Source: Agrypnia vestita
Taxonomy: Eukaryota; Arthropoda; Insecta; Trichoptera; Phryganeidae
Assembly (NCBI GenBank): GCA_016648135.1
Contig: JADDOH010023107.1
Span: 1 to 64,000, forward strand
Reading direction: 5' to 3'
Length of the DNA: 64,000 nt
The translations under genes were made by a program, and so were the position numbers. Of this stretch, positions 55,071 to 64,000 are shown piece after piece; the stretch's first letter is position 1, and every line of letters starts with the position of its first letter. The notes under the pieces were generated by a model. It was not told the DNA's origin. It saw only the letters and a list, made by a program, of their open reading frames with translations, and searched no databases.

Positions 55071-56240
55071 AAATAAGGGTAGAATGCTTAGCTTTTTACA
55101 AAAGTAGTTACACATTTCTGCCTTTATTACCGCAGAGTATTCTTGACGTTGAAAGATAAGGGTGAATATTTCAATGTAATTTGTTGTTGTTTTTTCAATA
55201 AAGGGTATTATTTTAGCTAGACAAGTATTTTCCTTTGGCAGGCACGTAAGCCAGGAATAATTTTCTAAGTCTGAATATTTATAAATTACTCAAAGGATCT
55301 CACACCATTCTGCCTTATATTTCTTTACATTCAAAGGAAAAAGACAAGACGTTAAAATTGGATATTGATCAAACGATTGTGGTTGCTTGACAGGTAATCG
55401 AGGGTTTGCATATTGAGCAGAGGCTACTACTGCATCTGGTTACTTAGCTATGTGTAAAATAGGCATAAGCCGAACAAGAAATTCATGATGATGAGGCCCA
55501 AGCTTTAAATCTGAAGAAACATTTTCTGTGACTTAACTAATATTGCTGTTCAAATATTGTTATATAAGGAATAACACGTCAAGGCATCAAAATACACATT
55601 GGAATTCAATTTTTTTTACCTGACATCATAAAAATTTCGAAAATTTGTCCATAGCTTGGTGGAATTACAACAACAGTGAAGTGGGTCTACCACAGACCCA
55701 GGGCCGTTTTACAAGCAAAATTTCCCGTATCGGCCCTACGCTTTCGCCATCCAGATCGGTACTATTTTAATGCTAGAGCAGTTTCCTCGCTACGCCACAT
55801 AAAAGCAAAAGCCCTCCTGCGACGCGGGGAGGAAACTGCACTAACCACTCCACTGTCTCTGGGGTGCATTATGAAAACAATAAGAAAATAACAAATCATA
55901 ACAAAAAATAGAGAAATACAAGGAAAAGTAAATAACAAGCACTTATAATTTAAAAATAAAAATTTCAACAGCCTCCCTACAGATATTTAGTAGATAACTG
56001 AGATTAAACAAATTGAAATAAATAAATGAACCCTAAAAAACACAAATGTAAAATAAATATTTTTCAAATATATCTATAAGCAAAACACGTAACAGTTACT
56101 CTCTTTTTGGAGATGTACGGGAATAAAATATATATTTCTTATTTTTTTTAGACTAGAAAAAAATTGTAATAAACTGTATGTAATATCAAATAATTAAAGA
56201 ATAATTTATATAAAATAACTTTGTAAACATCACTTTCTTA
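55071..56240. other. No gene recognised
   Basis: 55670-55870 is GC-richer, with overlapping open frames on both strands (68-71 codons) that I cannot assign. Probably a decayed repeat. Confidence 0.45.
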
Positions 56241-56585
56241 TTGAAATTAAAAATACAACATGTTACGAAGCCAATGGCTTGCTCGTCATGAATTTAATTT
56301 TTTTTTCATTAAAAAAGTGGTGTTTTTCAAAGTTATATTATATAAATTATAATTATGTCACTACAAAATAATTTTGCTATATTTGAAGAAGAAATTAAAA
56401 TATATATATAAAAAAACTAAATATTATCTTAAGGCAAGATGTCTGACATCATATCTTATGAAAATTGTCCAAATGATCCATTTCATAGTCTAAATAACCA
56501 TATTCATATTAACTTATTTTTCAAAAACAGCAAAATAATTTTTTGGTGACATTATTAATTATATATTCATATTATATTATAATTT
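56241..56585. mobile_element. PLE terminal repeats in inverted pairs
   Basis: 56268-56300 carries the minus-strand ribozyme-like block (AACATGTTACGAAGCCAATGG). 56335-56400 carries the plus-oriented tail (ATAAATTATAATTATGTCAC, AAAATAATTTTGCTATATTT). 56525-56570 repeats that tail inverted (ACAGCAAAATAATTTTTTGG). All three match parts of 25621-25767. No coding remains. Confidence 0.6.
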
Positions 56586-57254
56586 TAAAATTTAAAATCA
56601 TGGTTGCATCGCATTGTCTACATGGATAACATTTTTGAGGGTCATGAGTGGGGGAGATAAAAGTGAAGAGTCTGGTCATTCAGATCCAATCATAAAATTC
56701 CCTCACGGATCACCCGAACGGTACATTAGGCACGTGCCTGTAGGCCTGCGAAGCCGCCCCTATCAATCGTGAAGCTATGTACATTTCCAAGGGGGATCGT
56801 CCATCCCTTAACCTGAATACGATCTCGAGAGGAAATTAAAATGTGTAAATCAGTTATGGAAATAACACACGTCCATATAAGTATTTTTATAGCCGTGGTA
56901 ATATTTCTTATTACCACCAGTGCAGCGTTGATCCCAACCGAAATTATGCTTTAGATTTTGAAAAAAATCTTAGAGAGTAACACCACACCGGGAGCCTAAT
57001 TTTTTTTTTTCAATTATTTGAGCAACTTTGTAGATTGACATTAAAAAAAAAATATTTTATTATTTGTTTTAATTAAAATATAAGTAGAGTAAAACAAATG
57101 ATAAAATTGATTCATTTTTATCTGAAAGTTTTGTTAAAATTGTGTTAGATTTTTTACAAGGAGACAATTGATTAAAATAAAAATTTAGCGGCAGAAGTAA
57201 ATTTGGTTCGAGTAACATTGACCCGAGTAACTTTTTTTACCCTCAGCTCATAGT
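56586..57254. other. No gene recognised
   Basis: AT-rich spacer with a short GC-richer stretch at 56640-56830. Nothing assignable. Confidence 0.4.
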
Positions 57255-57800
57255 AAACTCGATTTCGGGTTGCACAAACGTCTTTTTTACCACTGTCAAA
57301 CCTGTAATGTAATAAGGCTAATAGGGTGCCAAGCGGAATAAACCTCAAATACCGCATTTGTCTATGGAATTTGATTTATTTCAGTTTTTCACCACTGGCA
57401 ATACGTACTTTTGCGGTTCAAAACCAGTTCAAACAAACCACTTTATTCTATGAAACAAACCAAATAAACATCAAACCATCAGTATAATAACGTGAAATTA
57501 GAAGATTCATTTTAATGTTTACAAATTTCAATACGAAAATGACAGCGACAAAATTCAAGTGACAAGTACTTATATAGACAAATGTCACATTTTCAAATCA
57601 GCTGTGAGAGGACGGCCATTTTTTACCAACGTTTTTACCTTTACCCACCTACCTTGGAGAGTAAAAAAAAGTTACTCATGTATATACTTCGGCGAGTAAA
57701 ATATTTTTTACCATCGATGGTGCAACCCGTTTTAGTAAAAAAAGTTACTCGAGTAACTTTTTTTACCTTTACTTTAGATGGCGCAACCGGGTATAAGGGA
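57255..57800. repeat. Cluster of GGGTTGCAC-type terminal repeats and a perfect palindrome
   Basis: CGGGTTGCACAAACG (57266) faces inverted GGTGCAACCCG (57718-57729) and GATGGCGCAACCGGG (57777-57791), suggesting one or two non-autonomous elements ending in GGGTTGC. Positions 57735-57766 are a 32-bp perfect palindrome with no spacer, centred on CTCGAG, flanked by runs of A and T. Related AGTAACTTTTTTTACC lies at 57227-57242. Confidence 0.6.
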
Positions 57801-58479
57801 ACATAATATTTCTTTTTTATTGGAAAATTTTTGAAAAATAAAATATCCACATCGTGTCATGAATGAGATGCAATTTTACCCGCTGTGCGTTTGTCTGATA
57901 TAAAGAAGAATTTAGTATAATTGTTCATAAATATAATATCTAAAATTTAGCTTATGCTATTTGAATAATCATTTTTTGCAAAATTGGGAACAATAAAAAA
58001 GGAATTAATAGTTTTTATTATCAAATGGCTTCTCAAAATAAAAAAAATCGTGTGTTATTTAAGTTAATGTTTAAGATATTTCATTTTAAATACATTCTTG
58101 GCCTTCTTTGCTTTCTCGGATAAACGTGCACCGTAAAAAGTTGAATTTTAGTCACGGCGGAGGAGCTCTAAGGGAATGGAGATGACACGCACATTTTTTT
58201 TTATAAATTCGAATGAAATAACGTGTATCTTTATAAATATCGATTAAAAAAAAATTAACTTTAAAAAATCACCGATTTCAGGTTCCCAGGGTGATATAGT
58301 CCCTCGATGAGTTACTGTCACTCACTTTATATTCATATTTTCATTTATCACGCTTTGTTACAAAAGAATGAATATGTCTCTACTATTTTTAATATTTCGC
58401 ACAAACATCTAGTGGTTAAGAATAATTATTATCAATTTTAAAAAAGATAAAAATTGACAGGAAAGCACTGAAATAGGGA
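57801..58479. other. No gene recognised
   Basis: AT-rich, with no ORF of interest. Confidence 0.5.
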
Positions 58480-58982
58480 ATATATTAAATCAATATATAT
58501 ATATATAAAGAAACCCGTGTTTCCTTATCCGCCAAGTTTTCTCCACAACCACCCACCGGTGGTAATGGTGGTGGATAGCCCTTGGTGTCACATCGAAAAT
58601 ATGCGAGTTTGGTGAGGGTGGCTGTGCATGGGTGGGAGTAGGTAACGAAAATGTCCTTTCTAGCTGATTGTTTTATTATGGGAAGGCCGCAAACGCTTCA
58701 GATTGTTTCAAAATAGGCGCGCCGACTGTGTCGGTGTCTTGAATGTTCCGGAAAAACCTGCTCTAGAATGTTCTGGAAGGAGAAGGTTCTAGAAAATTCC
58801 CAAAAGTTCTCTTCTAAACTGAGTGGCGGAATATGTCGATGTGTTTAGAAGGTTCCTGTACATTCGATAAATTTCTTGAAAGTTCTTGAAGGAGAATGTT
58901 CTAGAAAGTTCGCGAAAGTTCTATGACGATCCTAACAGTGTACTAAAAATCTACGCGTGCGAAGCCGCGCGGGCACAGCTAG
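58480..58982 (+). mobile_element. Helitron-like non-autonomous element (3' end recognised)
   Basis: The 3' end reads GCGTGCGAAGCCGCGCGGGC then ACAGCTAG followed by T. A GC-rich hairpin a few bases before CTAG with a T after it is the known Helitron terminus; many insect Helitrons have a GAAGtCGCGGG-like hairpin here. The 5' limit is uncertain (about 58480, after a TA run). There is no Rep/helicase ORF. Its inner part holds the GAA/TTC array described below. Confidence 0.55.
58741..58921. promoter_or_regulatory. Array of heat-shock-element-type GAA/TTC units
   Basis: GAA or TTC triplets alternate at 5-nt steps in blocks: 58741, 58746, 58751; then 58766, 58771, 58776; then 58782, 58787, 58792, 58797; then 58848, 58853; then 58873, 58878, 58883, 58888; then 58894, 58899, 58904, 58909, 58914, 58919. 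Heat shock factor trimers bind at least three such inverted units. The last block has six perfect units in a row. Binding and heat response are inferred; no gene is visible downstream in the window. Confidence 0.7.
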
Positions 58983-59332
58983 TATATTAGATAATTCCTT
59001 ATATACATATGTTACATAGTACATTACATAGTACGACCTTACGGAATAATATTATTACATTATATATTTTTTTACATAGTCCATGAACTCTGCGTACTTA
59101 CAGTGAGTAAACTTTATTAAATGAACTACGGAATACATAATTATTTAAGGGTTTAAAGAAAAAAGATCAAGTTTCAAACAAAATTAAAATACAAAACTTT
59201 AAAACAAAACAAAAAACTTTTACAGGCACTAATTAAATCACTCTAAAACAGTTAAGAAATTCATTTATTATCTCTACATTTAAAAGTTGTTTTAAAAATA
59301 TTTTGGTGGCTTCGCACTTCAATTCACATTTT
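58983..59332. other. No gene recognised
   Basis: AT-rich spacer between the Helitron-like end and a LINE tail. Confidence 0.5.
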
Positions 59333-59960
59333 ATTTTATTTATTTATTTATTTATCTTCATGTTGTTACTTGACATAGGAGATGGAGCCGCTCATCTCAC
59401 TAGGAAGAACCTGTGCCGAGATGAGCAGCTGAACAATATAGTGAGAACAAAAAATAATAAAGATATTAAACAAAATACTATATAACTATAAAATTAATTA
59501 ATTAATTAATTGAGTATATAAATATAAAATGTGGATAATAAGAACAGTATATATTGTATAATACAAAAGCAATAGTGAAAGTAAAGTAATATATATATAA
59601 AAAATCATATGCATGGATAGTAACAAAATGTACCTATATATAATAAGCACAATTAAAAGTATATTTAGGTGTATACCTATACAAGAAAATTAAATGAATG
59701 TTTGTGTATATTAAATAGTGATAAGAAATGAAGTTTAATGAGCAATAAATTATGACCTGATTTCGGCAGTTGGGTATTTGTGCAAATGCAGGTAACAATA
59801 ATGTCTTCTCGAATAGTGTTGTGTAAAAAGTTAAAAGTAGGGTGTCCACACCACAATGACAGAATGGACACCAAATACATTTGGATAACATTCTTCATTT
59901 TATTTTTCTTCTGGTAGATTTGTCTACCTGTGGTATAAAACAACGCCTGCTAGGATAACG
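59333..59960 (-). mobile_element. LINE family E 3' region, minus strand
   Basis: (TTTA)n tail at 59333-59356, GGAGCCGCTCATCTCACTAG, CGAGATGAGCAGCTGAAC, then a long AT-rich 3' UTR almost identical in reverse to 14796-15130. It extends about 180 bp further upstream than that copy, but no RT motif is readable. Confidence 0.75.
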
Positions 59961-59965
59961 AGGTC

Positions 59966-60355
59966 CGGCTATCCCGCTATTTTTTCTGTGTTCTTCCTGG
60001 TGGGTCGTCCAGAGGAGATTTCATTCGCTGCTGTATGCACGAGTCTGTCACTCCATACTGGCTACGTGATCCCTCCAATAGCTCTTTCTGGATCTACTAC
60101 ATCGTGCTATTTCTTAGTTTTACTTATGTCTACATTTCGGATACGATCACGTAGAGTTTTTATTCGAATAATAGATCTACGCACTTTCATTTCAGATGCT
60201 TTGAGGGGTCCTTTAATGCGGACAGTGTAGCTCGCCTCTTTGCAGTATGTCATAATAGGTAGCACGTGTGTCTTGTATATCTTTACTTTGCTTTTAATAC
60301 GCATATTTTTGTTCTTCAAGACCAAATTCTTGAGACATTCTGATACGGTGGATGC
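59966..60355 (-). pseudogene. LINE ORF C-terminal fragment, minus strand
   Basis: The minus frame from about 60325 reads KVKIYKTHVLPIMTYCKEAS, KASEMKVRRSIIRIKTLRDRIRN, then (with a stop) RKSYWRDHVASME and SSGRPTRK-like sequence. This is the tail of an RTE-like ORF2 (compare VLVPTLMYGSEAW at 18.1 kb). Several indels and no RT core. Confidence 0.65.
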
Positions 60356-60454
60356 TTTATTAACAAAATAATAATAATAAAATAAACGAAAATATGACTT
60401 GCCTGTTATTTAAAATCCTGGTGTCTCAACTACAGTAAATAGAATATTTTCTAT

Positions 60455-60842
60455 TAATGTATATTATAGATATCTCACAGAGACGAAACTGTATTTATTA
60501 TGGGAAAGTAGGTATAGAAGTCATTTGGGTGTACATAGGACTTATGACCTATCTTTATGGTTGGCTTAAGTGATCACGTTACACAATGTAACATTCGCCA
60601 TTTCCACCCATGATAGAATATACCATGCTTATTCATTTTTTGGAAGTTGTATATATGTTCAAATTGCGTTGCAAAAAATTGCAAAAAGCTTTCCACGCAA
60701 TTTGAACATATATACAACTTCCACTATAATATACATTAATTGATTAATAATGTCTCTGTGACATAAATCCAGCACTGTTCTGAAAGATTTGAACAAACTC
60801 AAAATATTCTGAAGAATATTTTCTGATAATATCCAACGAAAC
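60455..60842. repeat. Fold-back family B, plus-type copy with strong central hairpin
   Basis: TATATTATAGATATCTCACAGAGACGAAACTG (60457-60490), GGCTTAAGTGATCACGTTAC and CACAATGTAACATTCGCC, then at 60725-60840 ATAATATACATTAATTGATTAATAATGTC. Between them 60648-60675 and 60695-60722 are perfect 28-bp inverted arms (GGAAGTTGTATATATG outward). Confidence 0.75.
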
Positions 60843-60959
60843 GATAATGAAGAAAACCCAAGCTCGAATGGACCTCCTACAAAATCCTAGAAAATTGTAC
60901 ATCACATTTGGCAGTTTCGGATGCGATTAATACCTTTTATTTAACATTCCTCAAATAAA

Positions 60960-61140
60960 CCTCAAATGGTCCTGTGGTTAGGTCTCCCGCCTCGTGATCC
61001 AAAGGTCGCAGGTTCGAATCTAACTCCAGACAAGCAAGCTAGTCCTATTTTCATAGCACAATCGTTTAGCTTAATTTGGAAATATTAAGAGTATTGATGT
61101 GACACGAATTTCGTGTTCACATCTCTATTTTATTAAAAAA
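60960..61140 (+). mobile_element. tRNA-derived SINE (family 2)
   Basis: A box TGTGGTTAGGTCT (60973-60985), B box GGTTCGAATCT (61011-61021), body AGCAAGCTAGTCCTATTTTC, CATAGCACAATCGTTTAGCT, TTCACATCTCTATTT. Better preserved than the copy at 52690. The tRNA-like head would supply an internal RNA polymerase III promoter. Confidence 0.85.
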
Positions 61141-61700
61141 TAAAAAAATTAAGATTTTTATTTGACAGCACCAATTGATGTAGATATTTTCTGAGGCATT
61201 CAGAATGTTCTCTCGAGCTTAAGTTTGCTTCGAAAACTTCGAAATACAGACGTTATTTTAGTCATAAATTTCTCAGAGTAGAACCAAATCCGAGATAACG
61301 CTACAGGTGATAAATATACAGCCTTTAGATCTTAGATAACTTCCTTTCGCACATCAGTGGCTGACTGATTAAGCTTTCGTCTCAACGCCTCCCAAATTCA
61401 TTCCCTGCGAGATACGAGGAGTCGTGCATACAATGTGGAGACATTAGCAACTCAATACAACCGCATCCTTTAGTTATTCAGATGAATTGACTCGTCTTTG
61501 AGCCGAGCTTCATTAATCAGGTTTAGGTAAATAGCGCAGCTTCTCCTCTACGTGATCTCATTTATTTCCCTGAACACGAGCAATTTTATAAATTAATATA
61601 TAAATTAATGAATTCAGAGCCAGATTACATAAAATCATTTCCGTAAAATATATAAATAAAATTATTAAAGAGTTAAGGTTGTTATTACGGTCGTGAGACA
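61141..61700. other. No gene recognised
   Basis: No ORF or repeat partner noticed. Confidence 0.5.
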
Positions 61701-61758
61701 TAATTAACTGTAATTTCAGATATTTTATACGCACCGTATGTATTACCGAGAAACGAAT

Positions 61759-61798
61759 CTCGACGTTTCGTTAGATACTTATCCAACGTCATCAGGAG
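61759..61798 (-). ncRNA. Hammerhead ribozyme candidate, left PLE arm
   Basis: Minus strand: CTC (61798-61796), CTGATGA (61795-61789), stem II GTTGGAT with ATCTAAC (one mismatch from the right copy), GAAA, stem III ACGT, cleavage C61762, then GAG (61761-61759). Core intact. Confidence 0.65.
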
Positions 61799-61807
61799 GG
61801 TCATCAG

Positions 61808-62338
61808 GATAACAAACCGTTCCAGTGTCCAGGTGTATATAGAGTGCCATGCGATTGTGGAGCTTTCTACATAGGACAAACCAAACGCAATATCGCTACA
61901 AGATTGAAGGAACACATTGGAGCAATTAAAAACAACAACTCCAATACATCGGCAATCTGCGAACATGCATCCAAAGGGAATCTCTGTCACTTCATCAGAT
62001 TTGACAAGGCAAAAATCTTATCAACAGAACCGTACCTTATACCCAGATTAGTGAGGGAGTCCATTGAAATATACAAACATCCCAATTTCAATAGAGATGA
62101 CAGTTACAAACTATCAAGTATTTGGCGCCCTGTTCTAACGGCACTGATTCAACCCTTGAGAGAAGTCGCAGTAAAATCCGCCGACGTAACTAGTACATAT
62201 TGCACACTGGCGACCTCTATTGTAGAAGAGAACACTCCACAACAAAGTGCATACAATTTACGCCCTAGAAAGCAGCACCTAATCAGACCGACCTCCACTT
62301 CCGCGGGTAAAGGTCGTCCTCCTGATGACGTTGGATAA
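61808..62338 (+). pseudogene. PLE GIY-YIG endonuclease and C terminus, open frame
   Basis: From about 61808 the frame reads NKPFQCPGVYRVPCDCGAF, FYIGQTKRN, IATRLKEHIGA, ICEHA, RFDKAKIL, then RESIEIYKHPNFNRDD and YKLSSIWRPVL, ending GKGRPPDDVG and TAA (62336-62338). GVY (61832-61840) and FYIG (61865-61876) are the GIY and YIG motifs. The Arg after them and Glu of RESIEI are the usual catalytic residues. Cysteines CDC precede YIG as is typical of PLEs. No stop occurs over 175 codons, but RT and a start codon are lacking. The final codons lie inside the hammerhead sequence. Confidence 0.88.
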
Positions 62339-62358
62339 GTATCCAACGAAACGTCGAG
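62319..62358 (+). ncRNA. Hammerhead ribozyme candidate, right PLE arm
   Basis: CTC (62319-62321) pairs with GAG (62356-62358). CTGATGA at 62322-62328, one extra C, a perfect 7-bp stem II GTTGGAT/ATCCAAC (62330-62336, 62341-62347) with loop AAGT, then GAAA (62348-62351). Stem III is the 2-bp palindrome ACGT (62351-62354). Cleavage base C62355 gives the canonical GUC triplet. All invariant bases are present. Such minimal helix III forms are known from PLE hammerheads. Confidence 0.75.
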
Positions 62359-62504
62359 ATTCGCTTCTCGGTAATACATACGGTGCGTATAAAATATCCG
62401 AAATAACAGTTAAATAAATTAAATTATTTGATTATTAACACACCGCAAACAAAATCATTTGAAAATCTCTTGCACTACGTCCAGTGCAGGATTGTACATA
62501 TTTT

Positions 62505-62645
62505 AATCATATAATTTTTTTAAATTTTAATTCATTAAACAACTTTGTATTACACACTTCACTAGTAACTCTTTGTGTACCGGTTTCGATACCACTGTAT
62601 CGTCATCAATACGGACGCAAACTAAATATCCATTACTTATTCTAG
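62505..62645 (-). mobile_element. PLE terminal-repeat fragment, minus strand
   Basis: Reverse-complement match to 31214-31335. Its hammerhead (62613-62574) has a good stem II GATAC/GTATC and stem III ACCGGT. But the core starts TTGATGA and helix I (CGTA versus CACA) no longer pairs, so it is degenerate. Confidence 0.65.
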
Positions 62646-62904
62646 CAAACAAATCAATTTTTGAACGGGGGCGTGGCTACAGTTATGGTGGGGGTAATTG
62701 AGAAGTGGACGCCGAAGTGGAGAATAAATCAAGTAACGGGCTATTCATAAAATTATACTGGCTTTAGCGTTCAGGCATTTTTTGATTTCTAGTATTTTAA
62801 TTTATTTTTTTCTTGTGAAAATACCAACACCGCAAATAAAATAGAGTACGTAAACAATAATTTGTAATAAGGAAATTAGTAGAAAAAACATTAACTTCTT
62901 TACA

Positions 62905-63252
62905 CTTCATTACGACATCAAGGTTTGCATTTTTTTTCGATATTTGTAACTCATTTTCCGTAAAACGTTGAACGTTGTTGTGTTGAAGAACTTATATTGA
63001 ATATTAAAAATTCATTCGCTTTAATGCAAGCGAAAAAATGACAAACAAACCATACAAGAAATGTAAATTTTTCAAATTTCTGCATGTTTTCAAGTTTTAA
63101 TCATTTTATTTGATTTGTATCAAAGCGAATAAATTTTGAATATTGGATTTAAATTACTTTCATGATATGAGTATATTAACGTTTTACAAAAGAAAACCCA
63201 GAAATATTGAAAAAAAAAATGCGAACTACGATGTCGCTTATCTCCATAACTG
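62905..63252. repeat. Fold-back family A, palindromic copy
   Basis: Left arm TACGACATCAAGGTTTGCAT, CGTAAAACGTTGAAC, AAAAATTCATTCGCTTTAAT. The right arm has the complements ATCAAAGCGAATAAATTTTG, ACGTTTTACAAAAG, TGCGAACTACGATGTCGCTT, with the centre near 63080. Confidence 0.75.
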
Positions 63253-63894
63253 TGTTCAGCCAAAGTGTAAAGAATAATTTCTATTCAAAATTTAATGAAG
63301 AAGACTTCCTCAAAATATTTTCTGCTAGCTGCGAGACACTCCGCATAACTTTCTGCCAAGACACAAGAATATAACATTGAGAACACCTGAAGCCACTTCA
63401 TTTGCATGAGTCTTTATCTTTAATCGACCACGAATCTCGAAAGTTTCTGAAATTCCAGAACCAAATGTTCAAAGAAATCCGGAAATTGAAATTAAAATCG
63501 CCCGAAATTAAAAAAGCCCAAAAATAGTACTACAGAAGAAAAATACTAGAATCTCGAAAGAAAATTCAGACCTCAAATTTCGAAATCTTTATTGGTATTT
63601 ATTTTTAAGCATATAGAAAGATACCAATTAATTTATAAATTACGAACAAGAGCAAGAAAACGAATTTAATATTAATGCGTATATAAATTTGCTTTAACAG
63701 ATTGTTATTTTAAATTAACCTTTGAGCGGGCGCGCAGCTGTAAATTTTACGATAAATGTTATCGTATACATATTTATCTTTTCGGGATTGTAAATTTCGC
63801 CATAATACGATTTTATTATTGTCACAAAATTTATCTTACTTATTGACTTATTTACGGTTTTTTAATTGTTATAAGGTGTGAAGGCTTCGGCACG
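63253..63894. other. No gene recognised
   Basis: No ORF or repeat partner noticed. Confidence 0.5.
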
Positions 63895-64000
63895 TGAAAG
63901 TCATTTATTTATTTATTTTATTTATTTATTTCTATGTAATTTTAAGTATAAAATTTTGTTTGGACTGAAAAACATTTCCATCGTCAGGTTTTTACATTCC
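63895..64000 (-). mobile_element. (TTTA)n run and hammerhead-like scrap at window edge
   Basis: (TTTA)n at 63905-63931 looks like a LINE tail. On the minus strand CTGACGA (63987-63981) is followed by GGAAATGTTTTTC and CCAAAC, a decayed relative of the 49.9-kb hammerhead; the GAAA box is lost. An element probably continues beyond the window. Confidence 0.35.

Larger units (their letters stand above)
61701..62410 (+). mobile_element. Penelope-like element 3' part with inverted terminal repeats
   Basis: The left arm 61701-61800 and right arm 62316-62410 are inverted copies (CATACGGTGCGTATAAAATA, CTCGACGTTTCGTT, TATCCAACGTCATCAGGAGG). Between them lies the GIY-YIG coding region. PLEs are known for such terminal repeats (pLTRs), often rearranged into inverted pairs. 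The reverse transcriptase portion is missing, so the copy is 5'-truncated. Copy 8898-9415 is its sibling. Confidence 0.9.

Overview
This is eukaryotic nuclear DNA that is AT-rich, intron-sized in spacing, and almost entirely made of transposable elements. The mix points to an arthropod, most likely an insect; a moth or butterfly is plausible but not proven. It includes mariner DD34D transposons, jockey/CR1-like LINEs with (AAAT)n tails, RTE-like LINE tails, Penelope-like elements (PLEs) with GIY-YIG domains, tRNA-derived SINEs and many hairpin MITEs. I found no convincing host protein-coding gene, rRNA or functional tRNA. Nearly all recognisable coding sequence belongs to mobile elements, and only the LINE ORF2 at 26205-29174 (minus strand) is intact over a long length.

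Layout. 1-2732: LINE with a broken ORF2. 3228-3691: palindrome with a hammerhead-like motif in each arm. 6.5-9.6 kb: RTE tail, duplicated MITE, three hairpin MITEs and a PLE fragment with an inverted 5' part. 9.6-15.7 kb: LINE remnants, a 404-bp tandem repeat and an LTR-like repeat. 16.4-20.1 kb: large fold-back, RTE fragment and mariner copy 1. 20-25.6 kb: SINEs, MITEs and LINE tails. 25.6-31.2 kb: nested insertion, a PLE flanked by a 13-bp duplication and interrupted by a near-complete LINE. 31-41 kb: degraded repeats, a candidate LTR with primer-binding site, a tRNA-like palindrome and a LINE remnant. 41-49.6 kb: LTR-like repeats, mariner copy 2, a long-TIR element, a 559-bp tandem duplication and a TTAA-flanked element. 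49.6-59 kb: SINE, PLE ribozyme, LTR-like repeat, SINE inside a hairpin element and a Helitron-like end carrying arrays of heat-shock-element units. 59.3-64 kb: LINE tails, SINE, the best PLE 3' end, and more fold-backs.

Two signals stand out. (1) Hammerhead-ribozyme-like cores recur about a dozen times in PLE-related sequence. The helix I arms covary between loci and stem III is a short loop-less palindrome. In the best PLE copy the ORF stop codon lies inside ribozyme stem II. (2) At 58741-58921 about twenty GAA/TTC triplets sit on a 5-nt period, the architecture of a heat-shock-factor binding site, next to a Helitron-like CTAG terminus; a shorter array lies in an LTR-like repeat near 41.1 kb. 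Family names rest on motifs read by eye, with no database search.
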